Part shown: in pieces, positions 1 to 13,851 of the stretch
How the letters are laid out: every line of letters starts with the position of its first letter
How positions within the stretch are numbered: position 1 is the first letter of the stretch
Assembly: GCA_963921425.1 (NCBI GenBank)
Contig: OY992834.1
Span: forward strand, 8,477,271-8,541,270
DNA from: Dryas octopetala
Lineage: Eukaryota; Streptophyta; Magnoliopsida; Rosales; Rosaceae
Length of the DNA stretch: 64,000 nt
Direction: 5' to 3'
Notes under the pieces: generated by a model
Told to the model about the DNA's origin: nothing
The model's input: only the letters and a program-made list of their open reading frames with translations
Databases searched by the model: none
Made by a program: the position numbers and the translations under genes

Positions 1-1
1 T

Positions 2-976
2 CAAAGCTTGGGTGATGCTGTGGATGGATTCTCACTTATGACATATGACTTCTCGGGGCCTCAAAATCCAGGTCCCAATGCACCTCTGAAGTGGATTCAT
101 TTAACCCTACAGCTTCTTCTTAGCACCAATAAAAACAATGCTCTGGCCCACAAGATATTTCTTGGCATCAATTTCTATGGAAATGATTTCATCCTCACAG
201 GAGGTATCATTTTCTCTTTCAATATATAGAATTTTTGTTGTTGATTGGTGCTGTGGAATCTTCATATTTGATTTAACATATCTTGTTTGCTCTTCCCCTA
301 TGGAGTGGAATATGGTGGGTCAACTCCATGTGAGTTCTAACTATGGGTGGACTGTGTAGTGAGTTGGGGGTTTTTCTCATGCTTGTCCAAGTTACAAATT
401 CATTTTGTCCGAGGAATCTATGGGAGGTTGTCCTAGAGTTGGAGAGAGGATTTGAACTCATTAGGAGAATAAAAAGAAACATTGCACTTTGCAATAATTT
501 TTTTGCATGAAGACTACATTTCATCTGGATTGATCTTCGTAACATTGTAGATTTGATTAGTTTATCTTAAGCATCTGCAATTGTCCCCGACTAATCAAAT
601 AATTGTCATTTCATTGACTTGTTATGTCTCTTGAAGTTTCTTTGATCTTGCATGCGAATGAAATTCTTTAGTGGTTTCCCATTTTGTGAACAGAGTCCTC
701 TTAAATGCTATTGAAAATGCAGGTCCTGGTGGTGGTGCTATCACTGGAAAGGATTACCTCTCCTTGTTGGAGAAGCACAGGCCTAAGTTGCAATGGGAAA
801 AGAACAGCGCAGAACATTTGTTTTTTTACCCTGATGATAACTATAACAACCACGCTGTGTTCTATCCATCATTAATGTCAATTTCCATGCGGCTAGAGGA
901 AGCTCGTAATTGGGGATGTGGCATCTCGATATGGGAAATTGGGCAAGGTCTGGATTACTTTTTTGATCTTCTGTAA
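2..976 (+). CDS. CHID1: Chitinase-domain-containing protein 1-like (GH18), 3' end only
   Basis: Last two coding exons of a gene entering from the left: about 2-203 and 723-976 (stop TAA 974-976). The donor is GAG|GTATCA and the acceptor TGCAG|GTCC, and the frame continues across the join. The peptide has the GH18-type strand [17 protein letters not shown], then [13 protein letters not shown] and a C-terminal [18 protein letters not shown] recall the same order and nearly the same ending in animal CHID1 (stabilin-1-interacting chitinase-like protein). CHID1 proteins are secretory or lysosomal TIM-barrel proteins that bind carbohydrate, and most lack strong chitinase activity. The catalytic DxxDxDxE region would lie upstream of the window, so activity cannot be judged. 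The gene is tandem with TROL, about 1 kb downstream. Confidence 0.88.
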
Positions 977-2038
977 AGCAGTCTTCATTTGATATTCATC
1001 GTGTAAACTTTGGGCATTTTTCGTTCACCCTTTTCTGTCCACACTATTACAAAGTTTTAGTTAGAGCTTAGATGTGACAATAGCTTGAAGAATTCTTAGA
1101 AGATTTATAGTAGGTGTAGGTTACTACATTTGGAGGAAAGGAATATACCATGTAATGTATTCGATTTTTCGTTATATTTTCGAAGTCCATGAACTTGCTC
1201 TTATTGTAATTGAATGGCTGGGTTACCATCCACTTGATGATTACAGCAGCAGGGTAGCCCTTAGTGCATCTTTTTCACTGATAGCCATTTCTGCCTGCAA
1301 TCCAAATTAATCACCTTAGTTTTGTGTAATGAGGGAAATACCTTTCTGCTATACAACGGCAAACTCCAGATACGTACAATTATCAACTTTGGATATGTAT
1401 AATTACGGGCGAACTTTTGATCAACTTTATCAAAACAGAAGCTATTCATTCATCTATTTATTCCTTTGACTTGTTGTTAGACCGTTTTGAATTAAAAAGT
1501 TTATTTTGCTTTTCAAATTATGAGTCTTAATTCTTGTTTTTCCTCTTTTCTCATCTTTGGTGTATCGATTTAAATCCTTGGCTTAAGCTCTCAGACAATT
1601 GTCTGCCTGCCGGTGACACTGTACTGTAGTGTACTTCAGTGAGTGTACTGCAGCTTACACATTTTATTACAGAGTTTCTAAATACTTATGCGAACTTTTT
1701 TTCTCAGCCACAGAAACATGGAGGACAATGCAAAGTCATCATGCCCGTCATCAACAACAGAAATGATCAACGACCTCTCAATCCTTACTTACCACGTGTC
1801 ATGCCTTGATTGGCCAAAATTCTCATCTTGCATGACACATCAGCACCGCCCTCCACCCAAAAGACACCAGCCAAATTGCACCCACTGAAGCTAAGGCTTG
1901 GAGAGCCTTGTATCATCCTAGAAAGAAACAAAATTCTGCATGAACCCTCCACCTCTCTCATGGTGGTTCAGGCTTTCCCATCAGTTTTTTGAGACCCCCC
2001 CAAACAGTCCTTCTCTGTTTCTTGCATAGAATTATGCC
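977..2038. other. Intergenic: CHID1 3' UTR and TROL upstream region
   Basis: No coding potential was seen. The first few hundred bases are presumably the CHID1 3' UTR (T-rich, several AATAAA-like stretches). A CACGTG G-box core lies in TTACCACGTGTCATG near 1790-1803, about 240 bp before the TROL ATG. G-boxes are common in light- and ABA-regulated promoters, and TROL is photosynthetic, but the link is inference. Confidence 0.5.
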
Positions 2039-4937
2039 ATGGAGGCCCTCAATGCAGCAAGCTTGACCCCTTTATCAGTTCTTCGTGACAGAAGAAAAGA
2101 ACCCAAAAAAGTTCCATCGCTGCCCACCATTTTCCAACCCAAATTCTCAAATTCCACAAGTCTCAGTACCACCACACCAACTTCACAAGAGTGTTCATCT
2201 AGGAGCTTTCATGGGGGTCTATTGCTTTTGTCTTCTGTTTTCAATGCTGGGCTTGCCAAAGCTTTAACTTATGAAGAAGCATTGCAGCAATCTGTGACTA
2301 GCTCCAGTGCAGGTGGAGACTCTGATGGGGTTCTTGATAGTGTTATTAGTTTTGTAACTGAGAACCCTGCAGTTATAGCTGGTGGTTTTGCCATTTTGGC
2401 TGTTCCATTGGTCTTGTCTCAGGTTCTGAAGAAGCCTAAGCCATGGGGTGTTGATTCTGCAAGAAATGCTTATGCAAAATTGGGTGAAGATGCCAATGCT
2501 CAGTTGCTTGATATAAGAGCACCAGCTGAGTTTAGGCAAGTGGGTACTCCGGATATCCGAGGTCTGGGGAAGAAGGCAGTGCCAATTGTTTACAAAGGTG
2601 AAGATAAGCCTGGTTTCTTGAAGAAGCTTGATTTGAAGTTCAAGGAACCAGAAAATACCACATTGTTCATCCTAGATAAGTAAGATTTTTAACCCGATTC
2701 TATAGTTTTTCCCTTTTCATTCTTTATGAATCATTGTCTCATCAACTACTGAGATTATGGAAAAGCTAAGGAGAGTTTCAGTAGAAAATTTGGTTTTTAT
2801 TTGACTTTCATAGCAGTGGTTCAGAGTCAAGAGCTACTGTATCAAATGCCTGGCATTGAAATCACCTACTTGTGTACATTTTGCAAAACTTCTGATTGAC
2901 TTATGTAGGGATCATCATTTGAACAGAAAAAGCAAATTTTAATTCACATAAACAATCAATTTGGAGAATAACAATTAACATAAAGCAGAGAATTCACATC
3001 ATACAACTCCGTTTTATTACCTAAAAAGGGCCTTGGGTTTCCTAAAATTTCATAGAAATTGTCATATGCTAAATTACAAGTGCAACAATATCAACCTTGG
3101 TTGTGAACATTCCAAACCCCTCTCTGACGTGCAATGTTTCCAATGGGTGGGAAAAGGGGGTGGAAGCAGGCTGAAATGAGATGCAAAAGAGCTACTCCTT
3201 GACATTCCATTTTTTGTTCTTTCATAAATTGGATTCTGATTATACTGTTCTTTCCTTGACTTCATTGTTCACATGCTTTGTGATGCTGTGACAAATCTGG
3301 TAATCTGTGACTGGATCTTGTTATTCCAAAAGCCAATATATGAAACTAATGTTGCTAAATTTCTGATGGAAGCCAGATTTGATGGGAACTCCGAACTGGT
3401 TGCTGAGTTAGTTACTGTAAATGGATTCAAAGCTGCTTATGCCATTAAAGATGGCGCAGAAGGACCCCGAGGATGGGTGGTCTCTCCCATTTACCTTCCA
3501 CTGTTACTCTTTGTTTCTATACAAGTCCTATCTATTTTTGGTCCTTGACATGGATTGCCATTTTACAGAGTAGTGGTCTTCCTTGGACACCACCACCGAG
3601 AGCACTGAGTCTTGATTTTGGCAATTTAGCGGAAGCTGTTAGTGATGCAGTTGGAGTAATTATCTTCACTTCCCTTGGTTGATTACTATATTTTCAATTA
3701 TGATGCACAAGTGAAAATCTCTTTTCTTTTTAAAACTATAAGGTGCCATTTGAGCTCTATCCCTTACTTTTCAATAGGGATGCTTTTAGCAGGATTGTTA
3801 TATAGCTATGTGGTCAATTATGTGCAGGAGGGCTCAGGTGCCTTGTCTGTTTCCCTTGGGATTGCTGCAGCAGCTGGATTGGGTTTATTGGCTTTTACTG
3901 AGGTTGGGCTGATAAGTCTATTGCATATTTTGATTTTTCTGTAGATATGCCTTTTGGTGTGACATGGATTATTGTGATAAGAGATTTCAAACTGACTGTT
4001 GCACTTTATCTTTCTAGGTAGAAACAATCCTCCAACTTTTAGGTTCAGCTGCACTTGTTCAGTTTGTGAGCAAGAAACTCCTTTTTGCTGAGGTGAGTCT
4101 CTAATTCTTTTGTATACTTTCTAGAAGTAATTTAATGGAAGATTTTCCACTGATAAAGGAAAATGCTCATCTCTGAAATGATAAATAATATGACGCTGTA
4201 AATCTCATGTTTGCTTGTGCTGTATCTTCTCAATCATAGAGAGAAACCATTATCTGATAAGAGTTAAAAACATTTTTGTCAGCCTTGGCCTTGAAAATAT
4301 ACTCCACTTTGAAACCATTAGGATTAACATTCAACTTCACTTCACCTGAATTGCTTTCTCTGGCAGGATCGAAAAGAAACTCTACAAGAAGTTGATGAGT
4401 TCTTGACCACCAAGGTTGCCCCTAAGGAACTTGTCGATGAGATAAAGGTATCAGATTACAAATGTGTTTTCAGCATTTTGAACACATGCTTGAATTAACT
4501 ACACCACAACCTAGTGAACTTTCTTTTTTGCTCATGATTTCTGTCTTTATCCTCAATGCCTTGAATTTCAGCAAATTGGGATAGCTCTTCTACCATCACC
4601 TGTGACTAGCAAGGCTCTTCCTGCACCTGCAGATGCAAGCCCAGAGTCTGCTGCTGATACCGTACAGAAAGCAGAAGCTGCGGTGGAGCCTAAAGAAGAA
4701 GCAGCTGCAGAAGCTGCTCCCGAAATAAATTCAGTACCCAAAACAGAAGTTAAAGCAGAATCACTTCCTGGGTTTTCAAAACCACTTTCCCCATTCCCTT
4801 ATGTAATTCCTCACTCCAGTCACTATTTGAATTCTTCACATTTATTTTTATTAATCCTGCATTTCTTTTTCATGTTTTTATGGTTGCAGTATCCAGATTT
4901 CAAGCCTCCATCATCTCCCAGGCCATCCGCTCCCTAG
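2039..4937 (+). CDS. TROL: Thylakoid rhodanese-like protein TROL (rhodanese-like domain protein 4, chloroplastic)
   Basis: Eight exons read by frame: 2039-2679, 3377-3476, 3569-3655, 3828-3902, 4018-4092, 4367-4447, 4572-4802, 4890-4937 (445 aa). TROL anchors ferredoxin-NADP reductase (FNR) at the thylakoid and affects how photosynthetic electrons are shared out. Residues 1-70 look like a Ser/Thr-rich transit peptide. A membrane segment ([20 protein letters not shown]) precedes the rhodanese domain ([11 protein letters not shown] to GPRGW), and a second hydrophobic pair follows ([27 protein letters not shown]). The active-site loop reads LDKFDGNSE, with Asp where catalytic rhodaneses have Cys, as known for TROL, so it should be inactive. 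The C-terminus is Ala/Glu/Pro-rich and ends [15 protein letters not shown], the Ser/Pro FNR-recruitment motif shared with Tic62. The start codon sits in GCCATGG. Confidence 0.95.
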
Positions 4938-6446
4938 AGACATATCTAAAAGTGTGTATCTACAACAGCGAGCCGTTTATCCAGGAAAATCCAAAGCTAA
5001 CACTATAAGTTGTGCAATTTGTGCTCCTGTTACTGTGTCAAATGAAATTTTCAAGGTTACTTTTCTCCGAAGATAACACTGTCATGAGTGGGAAACCAAA
5101 TAATTTTCCTCTAGTATCCCTCTTGTTTTCTTTTGCTGCTTAAATGCACTATTTGTAATCGTTGGATCTTTGGTAGATGGGATTCATGTATATTAGCTGT
5201 GTTTGGATTTACTATAAATATTATATCTGTAGGGTTTTCGGAGAGGGCTTATATATGTGTGTTTGCTTGCTAGCCAAGTAGCTATTTAGGATAGAGAAAA
5301 ATGAATAATTAGTCAATTTACAACACATGCTTTGGTGAGTAAGAACTGCTTATTATCATGGATATTTTTTTAACTGTGAGCCCAAACTGACTGCTTAAAC
5401 ATCTATATAAGCTTGCACAAGGTGTCCATGAATACAAGGTCAACCAAAGATGTTTCTAACTTTCTGTAGGGCATAGGATGCCAAGTTAAAGCCATCTTGT
5501 ATTTAGCTTATAGTTTTGGTAGTCTTAATTTTGATTTTGTTGGGGCACGTGAGTTAAAATCTAATATCTAATTTTTAAATCAATTACAAAGGTCATACAA
5601 ACAAGGACACAATTACGTATTACAATACTCTACCACGGATCTCATCAAAATTTTAAAAAAAATCTGAAAAAAGAATAAAAAATTAAGATTAAATACTAAA
5701 TATTAATAGTTTTTCAACAAATCAGTAAAATATTAATTTTTTTTAGTTTAGGTACTAACCTAGAGTAAGACATTTTGGATTAGGTCACAAATCGGTTTGC
5801 TATACAGTTGTGACTGTCGAACAATCATAGTTGCGACTGTTTTAAATTCATAAAAAATTAAAATTTATAAAGGTTTAATGATTTTGATATAGGGTTGGGG
5901 GATAAAGTCATATAACGAGAGACTAAACATTAAAGTTTAAGCCTTGTAAATATTGAAAAAATAACAAATCAATAAAAAATTTATGACAGTTAGACAACCA
6001 TAGTTTAATATAACCATATTTTTTAAAGTTGTTAACTAAACTAAAATTTAGTATCTAAAGTGAAATGACATAAACATTTTGATAGTTAAAATGAAAAAAT
6101 ATTGTAATTTGGTAGCTAAAGTCAACCGATCTAAAAAAGAATTTTTTTTTCTAATATGCGAGCCACAAAAATTTTGCAACGGCGTCGTATGATAGGATGC
6201 ACCCATGACCTACCGGATCCTCAAACGGACGCCAAATCAAAATGCAATCGAGCGGGAATTTGTTTTTTGCTTGATTACGAATATAATACAATTTAAACAA
6301 TTAGAAAGGGCCACCACTTTTTTTCTGCCGTTGGGTTGGAGACGATGTCTCCAGTCTGAGTCTGAGCAAATTAGAAGAGTATGAGTCTCACACTTTAACA
6401 GTGCCTCTCGTTCTTGCTCGCTCTCTCCATTCCCGAAGAAAAATCA
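4938..6446. other. Intergenic: TROL 3' UTR, decayed foldback repeat, CENH3 promoter
   Basis: No gene was seen. 4938-5300 is a probable TROL 3' UTR. 5685-6133 is a degraded inverted-repeat element (separate entry). The 300 bp before the CENH3 ATG contain CT-rich leader sequence (CTCGTTCTTGCTCGCTCTCT) but no clear TATA box. Confidence 0.4.
5685..6133. mobile_element. Degraded foldback element, family F1
   Basis: The left arm (TTAAATACTAAATATTAATAG near 5690) and right arm (AATTTGGTAGCTAAAG near 6106-6121) are imperfect inverted repeats. The interior has the phrases TTGGATTAGGTCACAAAT and GTTGTGACTGTCGAACA. The same phrases occur in the larger inverted-repeat element at about 24705-25440, and part of them recurs near 10690-10830, so this is a dispersed family. 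No coding capacity and no clean target duplication. The class is probably a non-autonomous TIR DNA element. Confidence 0.45.
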
Positions 6447-6504
6447 ATGGCGAGGGTAAAGCATACAGCACGAAAGAAAGAAAAGGCATCTAGTCGCAAA
6501 AAAC

Positions 6505-6551
<47 letters not shown>

Positions 6552-9500
6552 ATGTATGTGTGTGTAATCTGTATGTATGTTGTTTGTATGTATATATGTA
6601 TATGCATCTATGTGCATTGTGTGAGTGTGTTGAGGTTTGAGAATTACGAATTTTGCTCTCTCTCAAACCCTAATTTCTCTCTGTCTGTCTGTCTCTCTTC
6701 AGCTACAGGAGGAAGCTCACCGGCACCGGCATCACCTGCAACGCGATCAGTACTCTCTCTCTCTCGTACTTCATTTCTCGTTGATTTCGTATTTTGCTTT
6801 TCCTGCGTTTGGTTACTCTGAAAATGCGGGAAAGAGGAGTGTGTGTGTGTGTGTGAGTGAGGCCGGGAATGGAGGAAATTTTGATTTGTAAATTATTTGT
6901 TTTCTTTAGCTACTGCATTTTCTTATTAGCCAAACGGAGTTGAAATCTTTTTTGTTATTCTCTGTTTTATTTTGTTTTCATGATATCTTGTTCTTGTGGT
7001 GGACCAAAATACAACTCCTGCTTGGTTGCTATGAAAAACATTGGTAAATGAAAAATAGATCATTTAAAATAAAACTAAGAAAGGAAAGCATTTAAGCGAG
7101 GTAAAGTTGACTGCCAGTCACAAAATTGTAGAATTATATTATTGATTTATGTCGGTTTTTTTTTTTTTTTTATCTCATTTCCTTTTTATTTGAGTATAAA
7201 ACAGTAGTTGACCAACATTCTAGATTGGGAACACTAGTAAACTAATAAAATTTAACATGGTATTAGACTATGAAATTATGAGTTCAATCCCACTCTTTTT
7301 TTTCATACTTCATTTCTCATTAATTTCGGCTTTTTCTATTCCTGTGTTTGGTTACTTTGCAAATGTGGGAAAGAGGTGAGGACGGGAATGAGGGAATTTT
7401 GATTTGTAAATTATTAGTTTTCTTTAGTTACATTTTCTTATTAGCCAAACGGAGTTTAACTTTTTTTGTTATTCTCTCTTATTAGAGTATGAGATTTTGA
7501 GTTCAATTCCTATTAGTAGTTGACCTATATTCTAGATTGGGAACACTGGTAAACTAATAAAGTTTAACATGGTATTAGAGATGGGATTTTGAGTTCAAAT
7601 CCTATTAGTTGATGAAGAGAGATCCATACCGTACATTCCGATAAAAAATAAAATGAAAGAGAGAATCATACATGAGGTGAGTGTTAGAACATAAATCATT
7701 ATTCATTAGTTGGTCCATATCATTATAGCTGAAGCTTATAAAGATAATAGTAAACCAACAAAACTTATCACTTATCTGCAATCTGGTGAAGAAAATGTAA
7801 TATCCTTAATTTTGACATTCCTGATATATTTAATTTATTTTTTAATAAATTGAAGTCACCTTCTGGAAGCACAAGGAAATCTGAGAGGAAATCAAGTAAG
7901 CCTTTTTTTCATTATTTTATCTATTTTTCCATTTGTTTGATACTGATAATGGTGGTGGTGATTATGGTAATGGAAATAAGTTGATGTTGAATGATTATTG
8001 TTGTTACATCTATAGCTCCAGACACACAGAGGCAGAGGAAGAAGCAACGTTGGAGGCCAGGAACAGTGGCTCTTCGGGAGATTCGCCACTTCCAGAAGAC
8101 TTCTAAACTGCTTATTCCAGCTGCACCCTTCATCAGAACTGTGAGTTCCTTTTCTCACTGATTAATATATATAAACACTTGCACCCACACATGCAGCTGC
8201 TTGTGCGCACAGATACATGAGCCACCAGAAAGATGTTCACAGATAGATAAAAAATGTCAGGTAGTGTTAGTGCTATGAACTTGCGCCAGCTATTTGTGGC
8301 AATTTTCTGTTCACAATCAGAGAACTTATTTGTTTTGTTGGCATGGAAACCAGTTTTGTTCTTTCAATTTAATCATGATATATGTGTACTTGCCCAATTT
8401 AATAAATTCCATTCTCCTTATGATGTTCTTTGATTTTCTCATTTTGATTTGTATAAACAAGTTAACCTTTACATTTTTTGCAATCTTAGAGTTAAGTAGG
8501 CTTTGTTTGTGAGACGTTGGGTTGGGCAAAAGAATGCGCTTCTTTGTTAATTTTGCTTATGGTGATGTTATCCAGTAAATAAATTGTATGCACTAACTAC
8601 CCTAGTGAGATTAGATCACACAATGTCAACAATCTTGTCATCCATTGTAGGTAAGAGAGGTCAGCGACCAATTTTCTCTAGGAGCTATGCGTTGGACGCC
8701 TGAAGCTTTAGTAGCAGTTCAAGAGGTGAATAACTATTTTTTTTTCATTTAATGGCAAGTGAGCCTGGTTGCCTGTAACAGAATGACCATGCAGATGCTA
8801 CTTTTCTTCCCCCCTCCCCTCTCTTCAATCTGGTTCTTATTACTTATTAGTAAATGACTGCATGCTAACAACAGTAAATTCTCCTAGTCTAAGTTTGTCT
8901 GTCCATCAATTCAAATTGGGTGGGTGAATGAGTGATGGTAGCTACCAACGGGACAACAGCATCTATGGAAGTACATTGCATGCTTCTTTAGGCTCATTCC
9001 ATTTTTTGGTTAATATATGCGTTGATCACACAATGACCTTGCTGGGCCAACCCAAGATTCTTAAGGCCTTTGGTACTCTGCTGCAATCACGACAATGCTT
9101 TTCATAATAATCAACAGCTTTTTGTAACCAACAGTAACATTCTACTTCATCATCAAATCATCCCAACAAAGAAAGCGTATCCAACAAACAGCTTGGGTTT
9201 GGTTGCAGGAATTATTTTTCATTGTCCCAAGCACCATAGGCTACTACATCTTCCTCTGTAACTTTCTTGCACAGTCCATATGGGTACTTTCTATAAATTA
9301 TTAGAAGACAAATTGTCATTCCCATTACTATTTTGTTCTTTTTGTAGGCATCAGAGGATTTTTTAGTTCATCTATTTGAAGATGCAATGATCTGTGCAAT
9401 TCATGCAAAGCGTGTCACTCTTAGTAAGTTAAATTTGAGATTTAATATTTGCTTAGTTGATTTTAGTAAGTTAACTCCAATTTTTACGAACTAATATACT

Positions 9501-9786
9501 TATTTATCACTTACAGCTTCCAAATCCAGGTTTTTTTTTTACTACGATAGACAAAGTAGTCAACTTGTTTTGTGCCCTGCCTCCCTTATTTTAGTTCATA
9601 TGCCTCTCCTCTCATGGCATACTGTTATATCTTATCTACTTCAAAGTTTAAACCAATCTTTGACCATTGTATTCCAATATATGGTAATAAACCTGTTTCC
9701 TTTGCTTTTTTTTTTTTTTCTTTTCGTCAGTGAAGAAGGATTTCGAGTTGGCACGTCGGCTTGGAGGCAAAGGGAGGCCGTGGTGA
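6447..9786 (+). CDS. CENH3: Centromere-specific histone H3 (CENH3/CENP-A)
   Basis: Seven exons: 6447-6507, 6703-6749, 7856-7895, 8016-8140, 8651-8725, 9348-9423, 9731-9786, joining in frame to 159 aa. CENH3 replaces H3 in centromeric nucleosomes and founds the kinetochore. The tail is divergent and short ([20 protein letters not shown], then [15 protein letters not shown]). The histone fold begins at [19 protein letters not shown] (alpha-N), continues [20 protein letters not shown], has a CENH3-type loop 1/alpha2 ([23 protein letters not shown]) and ends [17 protein letters not shown]. That ending is the plant CENH3 signature; canonical H3 ends IRGERA. Exon 1 ends CAG|GTCTCT, so the donor lies at the edge of a CT microsatellite. 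Intron 2 carries a local duplication. Start: the only ATG in frame with the MARTK-like tail, in AATCAATGGCG. Confidence 0.96.
6508..6549. repeat. (CT)n microsatellite abutting the CENH3 exon 1 donor
   Basis: About 20 CT/TC units begin immediately after the exon 1 border, so the intron starts GTCTCTCTCT. More CT-rich and TG-rich tracts follow within the same 195-nt intron. Confidence 0.9.
6767..7603. repeat. Local segmental duplication inside CENH3 intron 2
   Basis: Copy A (about 6767-7290) and copy B (about 7305-7603) share three blocks in the same order. They are the CTTCATTTCTC..TTTGGTTACT block, the GATTTGTAAATTATT..TTCTTATTAGCCAAACGGAG block, and the TCTAGATTGGGAACACT..AACATGGTATTAGA block (7221 versus 7533). 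Copy A is longer because of an inserted 7000-7200 stretch. There is no coding sequence. This looks like tandem duplication followed by divergence. Confidence 0.75.
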
Positions 9787-11350
9787 GAGTATCAACACCA
9801 GTGATTAGGGAGACTGATCATATAACCATTTTAGAACTAATCGGCATTATTTGTTGTCTGACAGTTGCTATCTCTAGTTGTACTTAAAACTTTCTTAGAA
9901 CTAGGAAGTAGGCAACAAACTCAACTCCCATAGGACCATTCATAGTACTGTAGTTATGTATACTGTAAAGAGCAGTTTAAATTTTCGACCAAAAAAAAAA
10001 AGAGCAGTTTAAATCATCATGTATCCTGACACAAACTGCCCGTGAGTCTGGATCCCTATGTTAGATTTCAACATGCGTTTGTCGAATCATTCAGCAAATG
10101 TTTGACTGTTGGTTTTGAGTTTCTGATCCAAGTTTTCGGTTGAATCCTTGAATGAATCAATTTGAAGCCCAGGGGCTTTTTGGGCAAAGGACTTGCCTCC
10201 GATACATTTCTTTCTTCTATGGACAATGCTATATTTGCATATCTTGATTCTTGATGTTAATGCCTCTGCTTCGGCAATCAATGTAATATTTGTCGGCTAA
10301 TGATCATTTGGTCTACACTGTGTAGTGGATGACATCCAGTGTTGTTGAAAAAGATCCTGAATTTAAATCTTATGGACAATAGTTGGTTAATAAAAAAATA
10401 TGTAATATTAGTGGTTTGCATGAAAATATGAGTATAAAGATTTAACTTCATAACAAATCATGAAACAACCAAATTAATATAACAAAATCAAACAAAACAT
10501 AATAATCAACGTTAAGTTTCATAAAAATTAAGCAAGTCATGATAGTTCTATAGCATTGGGAATTTCCCTACCTCAAATGTTTCAAGCCTAATTACAATTG
10601 TGCTCAAACACTCCATTTGGCATATGAGAAGCCTAGAATTCAATAGTCATTTTAAATTAGGATTCAAAGAAATCTTGACAAAAAAATAAAAATAAATAAA
10701 GATTAGATTCGTTGATTTTAGATACTAAATTATAATGTTTGTTTTTTTTTATTTTAACTATTAAAATTTTATGCTATTTCAATTTAGATATTAACTTTCA
10801 AGTTTAAATTAAAAATGTCATTCTAGCAATCAATCGGCGAAATATTTTTTTATTTACAAACTCAACTGTGAGTGCATAATGATCACAAATTTTTGACCAA
10901 GGCACTGCTTACATGAATTGTTTTTTCAATATTGTATTTTGATTCAAGGCTCTAGGCTGTAGACTTCAGCCTTTAAGCTAAACTTAAAGTCTTAAACTCG
11001 TAAAATCTCTAAAATTTTATGAATACTATGCAGTAATTATGAATGTGAGATAGTTACAACTATACACCAAACAAAAATGACAATGGAGCGATCTGTAGAC
11101 TGCCAATCGATTGAGACAAAAAAGAAAAAAAAAATCTCGTTTTGGACCAGATTTTTTACCCCAAATCAAACATATCTTACTTGTTTTTATCTAAACTAAA
11201 AAGCATTGCTCCTTGTAGTTTTCCTAAAAAAAAGTTTTCCGTTTGCTTCCTAAATAAAAAAGTTTTCTTATTTAAACTAAATTTTCATTTAAAAGAATTG
11301 TTAAAGCTTGGGTGTCAAGAAAGTTCAAGAATCGTCGGATTGCATTTAGC
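9787..11350. other. Intergenic: CENH3 3' UTR to polyubiquitin promoter
   Basis: No coding region was found. Contents: a micro-retroposon at 9969-10014, a fragment of foldback family F1 near 10690-10830 (TTAGATACTAAATTATAATG, TATTAACTTTCAAGTTTAAATT), and AT-rich unique sequence. Confidence 0.4.
9969..10014 (+). mobile_element. Micro-retroposon 1 (18-nt insert, 14-bp target duplication)
   Basis: AGAGCAGTTTAAAT occurs at 9969-9982 and 10001-10014, flanking TTTCGACC plus an A run (9983-10000). An A-tail plus target duplication is the mark of target-primed reverse transcription. See the family finding. Confidence 0.7.
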
Positions 11351-11364
11351 TCCCTCCATTAAAG

Positions 11365-11460
11365 TCCTGACACGTGTCCTTCCTATAGCAGAACTTCCCA
11401 CCGACTACCGATTCGTATAAATATACCAACCTGCCCAGTCCCAAAACTGACAAGTCGAAA
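11365..11460 (+). promoter_or_regulatory. Polyubiquitin core promoter: G-box and TATA box
   Basis: GACACGTGTCC (about 11369-11379) contains a palindromic ACACGTGT G-box/ABRE. The TATA element GTATAAATATA lies at about 11415-11425. The transcribed leader probably begins about 30 bp further on, near the ACTGACAAGTCG stretch. This is a compact stress-responsive layout typical of strong plant ubiquitin promoters. Confidence 0.7.
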
Positions 11461-11548
11461 AGCGCAAAAAGCAAAGCCAAAAGAAAAAACTCTGAAATCT
11501 CTTACTGCGATTTCTAAGGTTTCGTCTCTAAGCTTACAGATTCTCAAG

Positions 11549-13851
<2,303 letters not shown>

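Noticed and set aside
1810-1992. Short plus-strand ORF upstream of TROL
   Set aside because: No homology or splice context; lies in the probable promoter.
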